From: Sphingomonas sp. Root710
GTDB taxonomy: Bacteria > Pseudomonadota > Alphaproteobacteria > Sphingomonadales > Sphingomonadaceae
Length of the DNA stretch: 64,000 nucleotides
Reading direction: 5' to 3'
NCBI RefSeq assembly: GCF_001429065.1
Contig: NZ_LMIB01000001.1
Location: 691,933-755,932, forward strand
Shown: piece by piece, positions 27,266 to 36,700 of the stretch
How the letters are laid out: each line of letters starts with the position of its first letter
Numbering within the stretch: position 1 is the stretch's first letter
The notes under the pieces: model-generated
Database searches by the model: none
What the model saw: the letters and a program-made list of their open reading frames with translations, nothing else
What the model was told of the DNA's origin: nothing
Translations under genes and position numbers: made by a program

Positions 27266-27543
27266 CTGAGCATGTCCGGGATGCGCGCGAACACTTCGCG
27301 TGTGAAATCGGCGAGCAACATCATGATCGCACTGCCGAACAACGCCAGTGCGATGCCGACGACGATCAGCTTGGGGACGAAGCTCAGCGTCTGTTCGTTG
27401 ATCGAGGTCGCCGCCTGGATCATGCCGAGGATGATCCCCGCCACCAGCGCCGGGATCAGGATCGGTGCGGACGCCAGCGCCAGGATCCACATCGCCTGCT
27501 GGGCGACGCCGATGAAATAGTCGGCGGAGGCTGCGCTATCCAT
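27262..27543 (-). CDS. fliQ: Flagellar export gate protein FliQ
   Basis: The 93-residue protein has two membrane helices and the FliQ core GIILGMIQAATSINEQTLSFVPK. Four copies join FliP and FliR in the export gate. It starts 14 bases after the fliP stop and its own stop overlaps fliR. Confidence 0.95.
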   Translation of the reverse strand: MDSAASADYFIGVAQQAMWILALASAPILIPALVAGIILGMIQAATSINEQTLSFVPKLIVVGIALALFGSAIMMLLADFTREVFARIPDMLR

Positions 27544-27557
27544 GCCCTAGCGCCCCG

Positions 27558-28340
27558 TCATGTCGCGAAACTGCCCGCCAGCGAGCCCATCGTCAGTGCC
27601 CATCCATCGACAAGAACGAACAGCAAGAGCTTGAAAGGCATGGAAATAATGGCAGGCGATAGCATCATCATGCCGAGCGACATCAGCGTCGACGCTACCA
27701 CGAGGTCGATGACCAGGAAGGGCAGGAATATCAGGAAGCCGATCTGGAATGCGGTCTTCAATTCGCTCGTCACGAAAGCCGGCAGCAGGATCGAGAAGGG
27801 AATGTCGGCGGCGCGGGCGAAGCGCGGCGCCTTGGCGAGATCGGCGAACAGCTTGAGGTCGGTCTGGCGGGTCTGGAGGACCATGAAGCGATGGAGCACG
27901 GTGCCGCTGCGGGTGACGGCTTCCTCGATCGTGATCTGCCCCGCGCCATAAGGCTTGAAGGCGGTGGCGTTGATCTGGTCGATCGACGGCTTCATCACGA
28001 ACATCGACAGGAACAGGGCAAGGCCAACGAGTACCTGGTTGGGCGGAGTCTGCTGAAGCCCCAGCGCCTGGCGCAGCAGCGACAGCACGATGATGATCCG
28101 GGTGAAGCTCGTCATCATCAGCACCAGCGACGGCAGCACCGTTAGCAGGCTCATCAGCACGAGGATCTGGAGCGACAGCGACAGCGGGCGTCCGTCGCCC
28201 GAGATGGTCGTCATCGCTCGATCGAGCGCGCCTGTCTGGGCGGGGCCCGCGGTCGACGCGAGGGCCGGATCGGCGAGGAGGAGGACCGCGAACAGCAAGG
28301 CGGCGAAAGACAGAATCGATCGGATGCGCGGAGCCGTCAT
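27558..28340 (-). CDS. fliP: Flagellar export gate protein FliP
   Basis: The 260-residue protein has an N-terminal cleavable signal (FAALLFAVLLLADPALA), unusual among export gate proteins but normal for FliP. Family motifs follow: MTSFTRIIIVLSLLRQALG, PPNQVLVGLALFLSMFVM, IPFSILLPAFVTSELKTAFQIGF. It nucleates the FliP5-Q4-R1 export gate. The usual neighbours fliO, fliN and fliM are absent; the cluster begins here, next to priA. A weak hairpin repeat lies in the 105-base upstream gap. Confidence 0.96.
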   Translation of the reverse strand: MTAPRIRSILSFAALLFAVLLLADPALASTAGPAQTGALDRAMTTISGDGRPLSLSLQILVLMSLLTVLPSLVLMMTSFTRIIIVLSLLRQALGLQQTPPNQVLVGLALFLSMFVMKPSIDQINATAFKPYGAGQITIEEAVTRSGTVLHRFMVLQTRQTDLKLFADLAKAPRFARAADIPFSILLPAFVTSELKTAFQIGFLIFLPFLVIDLVVASTLMSLGMMMLSPAIISMPFKLLLFVLVDGWALTMGSLAGSFAT

Positions 28341-28401
28341 GATCGGGTTTCAGCACTTGGACCGGTTAACTTCAAGCGGTTCGTCTTGCTGTGAATGCCG
28401 T

Positions 28402-28421
28402 CGTTCCGGCGAACGCCGGAT
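28402..28421. repeat. Palindromic intergenic repeat copy
   Basis: TCCGGCG-AA-CGCCGGA forms a perfect 7-bp stem at 28405-28420, preceded by CGT. The unit is similar to the arms of the repeat at 53263-53343. It lies between the end of priA and the start of fliP, and could be a weak 3'-end hairpin for priA. Confidence 0.45.
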
Positions 28422-28445
28422 TATCCACAACAAAGCGAATTCAGG

Positions 28446-30614
28446 TCACAGAAAACTATAGGGATCGACATCGACCGCGACGCGCACGCCGCGGGGCCAT
28501 TCGAGCGGGCCGAGCCAGTCCCGGATCACCTGCTGGACGTCGAGCGAGCGTTTGGCATGGACCAGCAATCTTTGCCGGTGCCGCCCGCGCAGCATCGCCA
28601 GCGGGGCGGGTGCGGGGCCGTAGACATGCATCCCCTCGACCGCGGGCGAGGTCCGGCCGATCAGCCGGGCGGTGACGGTAGCCTCGTCGAGTTTTTCCGA
28701 AGAGATGATGATCGCGGCATAACGGCCGAAAGGCGGAGCATCGGCCAGTTTCCGCGCCTCGGTCTCGGCCGCGTAGAAGCTTTGCGCGTCGCCCGAGAGC
28801 AGCGCCTGGATCACCGGGGCCTTGGGAGCATGGGTCTGGATATAGACATGGCCGGGCTTCGCGCCGCGCCCCGCGCGGCCGGCGACCTGGGCGATCTGCT
28901 GGAAGCTGCGCTCGGCGGCGCGCAGATCGCCGCCCGCGAGGCCGAGATCGGCGTCGATCACCCCGACCAGCGTCAGGTCGGGGAAATGATATCCCTTGGT
29001 GACGAGCTGGGTGCCGACCACGACGTCGATGTCGCCCGCCTCCATCCGCTCGACGAACTCGGCCGCACGGGCGGGCGTGGAGAGGGTGTCCGATGTGGCG
29101 ATGGCGATCCGCGCGTCGGGGAACAGCGCTGTCACTTCGTCGGCGATGCGCTCCACGCCGGGGCCGCAGGCGACCAGGCTGTCCTCGTCCTTGCATTCGG
29201 GGCATTCGGCGGGCGGCGGCATGCTGTGCCCGCAATGGTGGCATTGCAGCCGGCTGAGCAGGCGATGTTCGACCATCCAGGCGGTGCAGTTGGGGCATTG
29301 GAAGCGATGGCCGCAGGTCCGGCACAATGTCAGCGGCGCATAGCCCCGCCGGTTGAGGAAGAGCAGGCTCTGTTCCTTCTTCTCGAGCCGTTCCTCGATC
29401 GCCTTGACCAGTTCGGGTGCGATCCAGCGGCCGCGCGGCGGCGGATCGGCGAGCAGGTCGATCGCCTTGATCGTCGGCATCTCCGCACCGCCATGCCGCG
29501 CGGTGAGCTTCAATTCGGTGTAGCGGCCGATTGCCGCCTGCTGGCGCGTCTCGATCGCCGGGGTAGCCGTGGCGAGGACTATAGGGATTTCCTCGAGCTT
29601 CGCGCGCATCACCGCGACGTCGCGGGCATGGTAGAGGACGCCGTCCTCCTGCTTGAAACTGGTCTCGTGCGCTTCGTCGACGATGATCAGGCCGAGGTTG
29701 CGATAAGGCAGGAACAGTGCTGATCGCGCGCCGACCACGACCCTCGCCTCGCCATGGGCGATGCCGCGCCAGGCGCGCCGCCGCTGCGACTGGCGTAACT
29801 CGCTGTGCCAAACGACGGGCAGATGCCCGAAGCGCGCCTCGAAGCGCTTCAGAAAGGGTTCGGTCAGCGCGATCTCGGGAAGCAGGACGAGCGTCTGGCG
29901 GTCCATCCGCAGCGCTTCGGCGATCGCCTCGAAATAGACTTCCGTTTTGCCCGATCCGGTGACGCCATCAAGCAGGAAGGGATGGAATTCCCTGGCCTTG
30001 ACCGCGTCGGCGAGAACGCCGCCGGCAAGCTGCTGCTCGCCGGACAGATCGGCGGGTGCGAAAGCGGGGTCGGGGGAGGGCCAAGGCGTGTCGATCGATA
30101 CCGTCACCGCCTCGATCGCGCCCGATTTGACAAGCCCGCGGATCACCGCGTCCGACACGTCGGCAATCGTCGCCAGTTCGCGGATCAGCCCCTGGCGCTG
30201 ACCGATCCGGTCGAGCGCCTGTTCGCGCTGCGGCGTCATCCGCCCCGGCCTTTCCCCGGTGGCGCGATATTCGACGATCGTCCGCGCGCCATCGAGCGCG
30301 CTCGACGAGGGCAAAGTCATCCGCAGCACCGCGGCGGGGGGAGCGAGATAATAATCCGAGGTCCATTCAATCAGGCGGCGCAACGGCGCGGCGATCGGCG
30401 GCACGTCATAGACCTCGAGTAGCGGCCGCAAACGATTGTCGCCGACCTGGTCGGCCGATGGCAGCGTCTCCTCTTCCCAGACGACGCCGACGATCTGGCG
30501 CGGGCCGAGCGGGGCCAGGACAATGCTGCCCGGCTCGATCACATGCTCGCGATCCGCCCGGTAATCGAGCGGGCCGAGGGCTGGGTTGAGGAGAAGCACA
30601 TGGGCGCGAGCCAT
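28446..30614 (-). CDS. priA: Primosomal replication restart helicase PriA
   Basis: The 722-residue protein has an N-terminal DNA 3'-OH-binding domain, then a superfamily 2 helicase with Walker A GVTGSGKTEVY and the DEAH box. A paired zinc-binding insertion follows (CRTCGHRFQCPNC, CHHCGHSMPPPAECPEC). Helicase motif V/VI regions include GTQLVTKGYHFPDLTLVGV and QVAGRAGRG. It restarts collapsed replication forks by loading the primosome. It stands alone; its gene end faces the fliP start. Confidence 0.97.
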   Translation of the reverse strand: MARAHVLLLNPALGPLDYRADREHVIEPGSIVLAPLGPRQIVGVVWEEETLPSADQVGDNRLRPLLEVYDVPPIAAPLRRLIEWTSDYYLAPPAAVLRMTLPSSSALDGARTIVEYRATGERPGRMTPQREQALDRIGQRQGLIRELATIADVSDAVIRGLVKSGAIEAVTVSIDTPWPSPDPAFAPADLSGEQQLAGGVLADAVKAREFHPFLLDGVTGSGKTEVYFEAIAEALRMDRQTLVLLPEIALTEPFLKRFEARFGHLPVVWHSELRQSQRRRAWRGIAHGEARVVVGARSALFLPYRNLGLIIVDEAHETSFKQEDGVLYHARDVAVMRAKLEEIPIVLATATPAIETRQQAAIGRYTELKLTARHGGAEMPTIKAIDLLADPPPRGRWIAPELVKAIEERLEKKEQSLLFLNRRGYAPLTLCRTCGHRFQCPNCTAWMVEHRLLSRLQCHHCGHSMPPPAECPECKDEDSLVACGPGVERIADEVTALFPDARIAIATSDTLSTPARAAEFVERMEAGDIDVVVGTQLVTKGYHFPDLTLVGVIDADLGLAGGDLRAAERSFQQIAQVAGRAGRGAKPGHVYIQTHAPKAPVIQALLSGDAQSFYAAETEARKLADAPPFGRYAAIIISSEKLDEATVTARLIGRTSPAVEGMHVYGPAPAPLAMLRGRHRQRLLVHAKRSLDVQQVIRDWLGPLEWPRGVRVAVDVDPYSFL

Positions 30615-30756
30615 GCGTCGTGATTAGGGGGCGGGGCCGGAGCCCGCAATGCTCGTCCACAGGCTTTTGTCGGCGAGATCGGATCAGCGCCTAGGCGGAG
30701 GCGGCGGCCCCCGTTATAGGCGGGACCAGTTTATCGCGTATCCAAGGGGCGCCTTC

Positions 30757-31410
30757 ATGAAATTCTTCGTCGACACCGCCGACACCGCCGAAATCGCCGA
30801 TATGGCTGCGACCGGACTGGTCGATGGCGTCACCACCAATCCCTCGCTGATCGCCAAATCGGGGCGTCAGTTCGTCGAGGTGATCGCCGAGATCTGCAAG
30901 CTGGTGGAAGGGCCGGTTTCGGCCGAGGTCGTCGCGCTCGACCATGCGACGATGATGAAGGAAGCCGAGGTCCTTCGGAAGCTTTCCGACAACGTCTGCA
31001 TCAAAGTGCCGCTGACGATCGACGGGCTGAAAACCTGCAAGGCGCTGAGCGACGACGGCACGATGGTCAATGTGACTTTGTGCTTCTCAGCCAATCAGGC
31101 GCTTCTGGCGGGCAAGGCGGGCGCGACCTTCATCTCGCCCTTCGTCGGGCGGCATGACGATATCGGCTTCGACGGCATGGCGCTGATCGCGGACATCCGT
31201 CAGATCTATGACAATTACGACTTCGGCACCGAGATCCTGGTTGCCAGCGTCCGCCACCCGATCCACATCCTCGAATCGGCCAAGATCGGCGCCGATGTGA
31301 TGACCGCGCCGCCATCGGTGATCCGCGCGTTGTTCAATCACCCGCTGACCGAGAAGGGCATCCAGGGCTTCATGGCCGATTGGGCCAAGACCGGGCAAAG
31401 CATATTGTAA
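30757..31410 (+). CDS. fsa: Fructose-6-phosphate aldolase/transaldolase family protein
   Basis: The 217-residue protein is a short transaldolase of the FSA/TalC type: [13 protein letters not shown], then [13 protein letters not shown]. The Schiff-base Lys lies in NVCIKVPLT, and later come [10 protein letters not shown] and ASVRHPIHI. It would shuttle three-carbon units between sugar phosphates in the pentose phosphate pathway. The phenotype (aldolase or transaldolase) cannot be settled by eye. ATG 30757 follows AGGGG at a seven-base spacing; the frame is open upstream but without similarity. Confidence 0.92.
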   Translation: MKFFVDTADTAEIADMAATGLVDGVTTNPSLIAKSGRQFVEVIAEICKLVEGPVSAEVVALDHATMMKEAEVLRKLSDNVCIKVPLTIDGLKTCKALSDDGTMVNVTLCFSANQALLAGKAGATFISPFVGRHDDIGFDGMALIADIRQIYDNYDFGTEILVASVRHPIHILESAKIGADVMTAPPSVIRALFNHPLTEKGIQGFMADWAKTGQSIL

Positions 31411-31457
31411 TTTAGCCTCAGGCGCCGGCGCGGGCATCCGCCCGCTTGGCTATCCTC

Positions 31458-31552
31458 CCCGGACTGTGTCCGGGTCCGGCGTGCGCTTCGCGCTTGCGGA
31501 GCCCTGTCGGGCTCCGACGCTGAATTCTAGCTCCGGGACACAAGGCGTCCCG
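31458..31552. repeat. Tandem set of three short hairpins in an intergenic gap
   Basis: In the 269-base gap after the transaldolase gene I see three strong hairpins: CCCGGAC-TGT-GTCCGGG at 31458-31474, CGGAGCCC-TGTC-GGGCTCCG at 31497-31516, and CGGGAC...GTCCCG at 31534-31552. No U-tracts follow. Together they could form a structured RNA end or be remnants of a repeat. No ORF is supported in this gap. Confidence 0.5.
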
Positions 31553-31679
31553 CAAGGCCGAATGGCCGCCCGAGCTTATGCGAGGACAGCCTAGCCGACG
31601 GATGTCGGCGCCCGGCGACTGAGGGCGCTGCCAAAAAACCACCATTGTGTGTTAACCATTGCGGCGTACACTGCGCCGC

Positions 31680-32240
31680 ATGGGAAGTGTCATCGATTTC
31701 GAAGGCGGCGCGATGGCCTCGCTCAAGCGGCGGATGGCCGAAGTCGAGGAAGCCAATCAGGACCTGATCGCCTTCGCACGCGGGCATAGCGGCGCGGTAT
31801 CGTCGATCCATGCCGCGGTGCTGGCGGCCACAGAGGCCGATGGCCTCGACCATCTCATCCATATCGTGACGCAGGTGTGGCCCGACATGCTCGGCCTTGA
31901 CGCGGTGTCGGTCGCGCTCTTCGTCGGCGATCAGGGGCTGCGTGCCGACGCGTCGGGGATGCAGTTCGTCGAGCGCCGCATCATCGAGCGATCGATCGAG
32001 GATATCGACGGCGTGGTGATGCGCGGCGTCGAGCGCGGGCATCCGCTGTTCGGCCCCGCCTCCGAGCTGATCCGGGCCGAAGCGCTGGTTCGTCTGCCGT
32101 CCGAACCGCCGCTGCCGGGTGGCGTCATCGCGCTCGGCCAGCGCCGCCCGCAGGGTTTCGAGACCCGCGCCGGTTCCGAATTGCTGGGCTTTCTCGGCGC
32201 GATGCTTTCGCGCATGATAGGGCGGTGGTTGCTACCTTAA
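31680..32240 (+). CDS. DUF484 family protein
   Basis: The 186-residue protein begins MGSVIDFEGGAMASLKRRMAEVE and continues IAFARGHSGAVSSIHAAVLA, typical of DUF484, a GAF-like domain protein of unknown function found next to xerC in many proteobacteria. A CtrA half-site-like TTAACCAT lies 20 bases upstream (31652-31659), which may be chance. The gene overlaps xerC by 16 bases, so the two are coupled. I rejected a longer TTG start at 31659. Confidence 0.82.
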   Translation: MGSVIDFEGGAMASLKRRMAEVEEANQDLIAFARGHSGAVSSIHAAVLAATEADGLDHLIHIVTQVWPDMLGLDAVSVALFVGDQGLRADASGMQFVERRIIERSIEDIDGVVMRGVERGHPLFGPASELIRAEALVRLPSEPPLPGGVIALGQRRPQGFETRAGSELLGFLGAMLSRMIGRWLLP

Positions 32241-33151
32241 GCCTTGATGATCATCCGGCCCGGACCCTTGCGGTCGAATGGGCCGATCATCTGCGCCGCG
32301 ACCGGCGTCGTTCCGAACATACCATTCGCGCCTATCTCGCCACAGCGCATCGGCTTATAGCCTTTCTCGGGCGGCATCGGGGCACCGCGATCGACGGGCC
32401 TTTGCTGTCGAAGCTCGATCGCGGTGATGTGCGCGGCTATCTGGCCGAGCGGCGGGGAGAGGGACTCACCAATGCCTCGACCGCGCGCGAGCTGTCGGCG
32501 ATCCGAACCTTCCTCGATTATGTCGCCGAGCGCGAAGGCGCGGCCAGACCGGTCAAGATCAAGGGGCCGCGCATCAAGAAAGGCGTGCCGCGCCCGGTTT
32601 CTCCCGATGATATCGGCGCGATCGCCGAGGATGCCGCCGAGTCCGCTAGCGAACCGTGGATCGCGGCGCGCGACGAGGCGGTGCTCCTGCTGCTCTATGG
32701 TGCGGGCCTGAGAATCGGCGAGGCGATGGCGCTGACCGGCGATATCCTGCCACTCGGCGATACGCTGGTGGTGACGGGCAAGCGCGCCAAGACCCGCGTC
32801 GTGCCGATGCTGAGACCGGTGCGTGAAGCGATCGAGCGCTATGTCGCGCTATCGCCTTACGGTGCCGCGCGCGGCGAGATATTGTTTCGCGGCGCACGGG
32901 GCGGGCCGTTGGCGCCCGAACTCATCCGCCGCGCGGTGCAGGCTGCGCGGGTACGCCTGGGGCTGGGCGAGCGTACCACCCCCCATGCGTTGCGCCATAG
33001 TTTCGCGACGCATCTGTTGGGGCGCGGGGCCGACCTGCGCTCGCTGCAGGAACTGCTCGGCCATGCCAGCCTGTCGTCGACCCAAGTCTATACCGGCGTC
33101 GATGCCGCGCATCTCATGGACGTCTATCGCAACGCGCATCCGAGGGCATGA
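32225..33151 (+). CDS. xerC: Tyrosine recombinase XerC
   Basis: The 308-residue protein has an N-terminal SAM-like DNA-binding domain. The catalytic set of tyrosine recombinases follows: Arg in GAGLRIGEAMAL, Lys in GKRAKTRVVP, H-x-x-R in HALRHSFATHL, His in LLGHASLSSTQ, and the nucleophile Tyr in VYTGVDAAHLMDVY. With XerD it resolves chromosome dimers at dif. Location beside DUF484 favours XerC over XerD. The GTG 32225 start overlaps the DUF484 gene; no mobile element flanks it, so this is a housekeeping copy. Confidence 0.92.
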   Translation: MVATLSLDDHPARTLAVEWADHLRRDRRRSEHTIRAYLATAHRLIAFLGRHRGTAIDGPLLSKLDRGDVRGYLAERRGEGLTNASTARELSAIRTFLDYVAEREGAARPVKIKGPRIKKGVPRPVSPDDIGAIAEDAAESASEPWIAARDEAVLLLLYGAGLRIGEAMALTGDILPLGDTLVVTGKRAKTRVVPMLRPVREAIERYVALSPYGAARGEILFRGARGGPLAPELIRRAVQAARVRLGLGERTTPHALRHSFATHLLGRGADLRSLQELLGHASLSSTQVYTGVDAAHLMDVYRNAHPRA

Positions 33152-33155
33152 CCGC

Positions 33156-33671
33156 ATGGAACGCGATATTTTGATACGACCCGCCGGGCATGGCGATCTG
33201 GTCGAACTCCATGCGCTGATCGAGCGCGCCTATCGGGGTGAAGACGCCAAGGCTGGCTGGACCCACGAAGCCGACATCATCCGCGAAGGCCAGCGCACCA
33301 GCCATGACATATTGGCGGCCAGCATCGATGACGACAATGAGCGGCTGCTGGTGGTGATCGAGAATGGCGGGATCGTCGGTTGCGTCCAAGTCAGCGACCG
33401 CGGGCATGGTATGGCCTATCTCGGCTTGCTGACCGTCGATCCGCAATTGCAGGCGGGCGGGCTGGGCAAGCGGCTGATCGACGCGGCGGAGCGGATCGCG
33501 GTCGCCGCCTTCGAGGCGCACGCCATCGAAATGACGGTGATCGAGCAACGGAGCGAACTGATCGCCTATTATCAGCGCCGCGGCTATCGGCTCACCGGCG
33601 AATATCGCGCCTTCCCGGTCGAACTCGATCCGCCGCTGCGGATGGTCGTGCTCGAAAAGTCGCTGGGCTAA
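33156..33671 (+). CDS. GNAT family N-acetyltransferase
   Basis: The 171-residue protein has the GNAT fold: an N-terminal ILIRPAGHGDLVELHALIERAY, a central YLGLLTVDPQLQAGGLGKRLIDAAE with the acetyl-CoA pyrophosphate loop Q-x-G-G-L-G-K, and a C-terminal LIAYYQRRGYRLTGEY. It transfers an acetyl group to an unknown amine, in the cytoplasm. The ATG follows the xerC stop by four bases, so it may ride on the same transcript. It converges on the cytochrome operon. Confidence 0.85.
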   Translation: MERDILIRPAGHGDLVELHALIERAYRGEDAKAGWTHEADIIREGQRTSHDILAASIDDDNERLLVVIENGGIVGCVQVSDRGHGMAYLGLLTVDPQLQAGGLGKRLIDAAERIAVAAFEAHAIEMTVIEQRSELIAYYQRRGYRLTGEYRAFPVELDPPLRMVVLEKSLG

Positions 33672-33718
33672 GACGTCCGAGCCCTATCCGCCGCCAAGCG
33701 GGGGAACGGCTCGAAATC

Positions 33719-36700
33719 TTATCTCCGCGCAGGGACCCAGTCGGCGAAGGTGGGACGGTCGTTGACCTTCCACACCTCGCCCTTCGAGTTAAGGAACAGC
33801 CGCTCCATCTCGCTGCGCTTGAACGGGCGCGACCCGATTCGGCCGAAGATCGCGATCTGGTTACCGCTTTCGTCGACGCCACGGTCACGATCGAGGCCCT
33901 TCGACAACGCCAGCGCAGGCGAGGGGGTTTTCGCCCAGGCAATCAACTCGGGCATCGGCGCGGGTGAGAAGCCGTAGAAATTGGGCTGGCTCGCGGGCGA
34001 GGTCAGCTGGATCACCTTCAGGCCGTTGCGGCCGTCGGCGACATAAGCGAACAGCGACGCGTTGGTGGTTCCGACGATCACGTCCTCGGCATCGTTCAAC
34101 TTATCGTCGAAGGTGACCTTCTGGTACAGCACCGGCTTCAGCGGGCGGGTGATGTTGACGATCATCAGGCCGTCCTGCTTCGCCGCGACATAGGCATAGG
34201 TGCGGGCGAGGTAGATGCGCTGGGCGTTGGCGATCGGCAGCGTCGCCTGGGGCACCAGCACCGGCTTGTCGAGATGCGTTACGTCGACGAGCTGTAGGCC
34301 CTCGGCGGTGGTCACCCACAGATAGCGGAACTGAAGCGCCGAGGCGCGGGCGTCGCGCAGCGGAACCGTGGCCGCCAGGCGTGGCTGCTTGGGGTTGGTC
34401 AGATCGACGACGACGAGGCCCACATCGGCGGTGATATAGGCATAGTTTCCGCCCAGCGTGATGTGCCGCGCACCGGCGAGAATGTTGTTCTCGTTCCAGG
34501 TGACGGTGCGCTTGAGGAAGTTGTTGCGCGGTTCGCCATCGGCCAGCGTCTCGACATTGACGACGATCAGACCTTCCTCCGAGTCGGTGATGAAGGCGTA
34601 GCGATAAATCTCGCCCATCTTCTGCTCTTCGTTCTCGGGATAATATTTCAGGATGTGATCGTTGCGCTCTGTCGAGATCGACTGGCCGGTCGGTAGCGCC
34701 ATGCAGGTCGCATTCTTGCTCTCGACGCGCGTGTCGTGGCCCAGCGGCGAGAAGGGCGCGGTCAGGATGCGCTGCGACGTGCCCTTGTTGGCGATCGACG
34801 CGACGTCATAGACTTCGAAGCCGGCCTTGCCCTGGGCGACATACATATATTCGCCGCGCAGCTGGAGGCAGCGCGCCGCACCGCCGGTCGGGTGATGGGT
34901 GTTCGCAAACTCCTCGACCGAATGCGGCTCGCCCGAGAGTTTCGGCCCGAAGCGCTTGCCGCGCACCCATTCGATCAGCTCGCGGCCATGCTCCAGATGC
35001 GCCCTGAAATAGTCGGGATAGGCATATTTCTGCAGATAGGACCCGATCACGGCCTGAGGCTCGTCCCATTCGGTGACGCGGATCGCCTCGATGCCTTTCT
35101 CAAGGCCGGTCCAGGCATTCATGCCGACGAAGTTGACGAAATTGGTGCCGAGCAGGTTGAGCTGCGCCATGATCGCGTTGTTGTCGTCTTGATCCGACAG
35201 GTGGCAATCGGTGCACTTCTTCGTTTCGGTCTTGCGGACCGTATGCGGGAAGTGCGGCGCGAAGGCCTGGCTCGAAAAGCCGGCCGACGAGATCGGCGGC
35301 TGCTGGATGTAGATCCGCTCGCGGTTCAGGTTGGTCGAGGACAGCACCAGCGCCGATGTCGAACGGATCGGGGCGATGATATTGCCCTTGGTCGTCTGAT
35401 GGATGCCGAGCTGGTACATCTCGTCGCGCGCGACCTGCGGGTTGTAGGTCGCGAAGTTGCGCGTCTCGATGCCGTCATATTTGTGGCTGCTGGTCTTCCA
35501 GTTCGCTTCGATCGGGAGGTGACAGCCACCGCACGACGTCGTCCAGGACAGGTGGCAGGTGAAACAGGCCATCTTGTCGGTGTCGTGGGCGCGATCGCTC
35601 TTGGCGACGCCAGGGCCCCATTCATATCTGCCCGTCTCTTTGCCGACCTTGCCCATCAGCTTCGATCGCGCGGCGAGCGGGTTGAAATAGGCGCTGTCGC
35701 GGTCGACGGCTTCCCTGACCAGGCTGACCTTCCATTCGAGCTTGGGGTCGACGATCGAGCGCTGGATCAGCACGCGTTCGCCCTTGGCATCGGTGGTCCA
35801 TTCGAAGCGGCGCTTGCCGTCCTGGTTGCGGAGCAGCGATAGATCGTTTCCATTTGGCGGCGCTGCCGGGCCCGAGGTGCGCAGCGTGGGGAATTCGTCG
35901 GCGGTGCCGTGGCAATCCTTGCAGCCGATCTCCACCGCGTTGGCGACCTCACCGTAGATCAGGCCGTTGCCATGGCTGTCCTGCCCGAAATGGCAGTCTG
36001 CGCATTGCAGGCCCTTTTCGGCGTGGATGTCCATCATGTGGACAGCCTTGCCCTTCTGCTCGCCGATCTCGGCGAACATGCCGACGCCGTTCTTGCGGAA
36101 CTTCTCAGGATCGTCGGGCGAGACGATGTTGCCGTTCGCGTCGAGCAAATTGCCCTCGCGATCGCGCTTGTAGATGGCGCGGAAGTTCCAGCCATGGCCA
36201 TGATAGTCGGCGAACTGGGTGTCCTTCGCCTTCGGGTTCACATCGTCGGCGACGTTGCGCAGGAAGTCGATGTCACTCCACTTGCCGATCGCGGCGGCTG
36301 CTTCCGGATTGCGCTCGTTGACCGCGCGGCGTTCGGCGATCGTCGGATATTTCTGCTTCTCGGGCCACATCAGCGGCGCGTCGGACTCATAGTCCCACAT
36401 CGTGTAGCCGAGATAGCTATTCAGGAAGATGTTGGGCTGGTGCATGTGGCAGTTCATGCACTGCGCGGTCGGGATCGCCTTGGTGAAGGCGTGCTGGATC
36501 GGGTGACCTTTTTCCTTCTGCGCGCCGATCGGATGCTGGGGCACGCCCTCCGCGCCATGCGCCGCCTTGTCGACGCCATGGCCATCATGATCGGGCGAGG
36601 GCGGGCCGTGGTCCTCAGCCGCCTTGCCATGGCCGCCGCCATGACCGCCATGGCCATCGTCCTTGGGTTCGAGCTTGTCCTTGATCGTCGGATCGACCGT

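Noticed and set aside
28341-28445. CtrA site (minus-strand TTAACC) before fliP
   Set aside because: Only one half-site is present without the second TTAA at the right spacing.
32225-33151. Phage or integron integrase
   Set aside because: No attachment site, phage genes or cassette array nearby, and the DUF484 neighbour marks housekeeping xerC.
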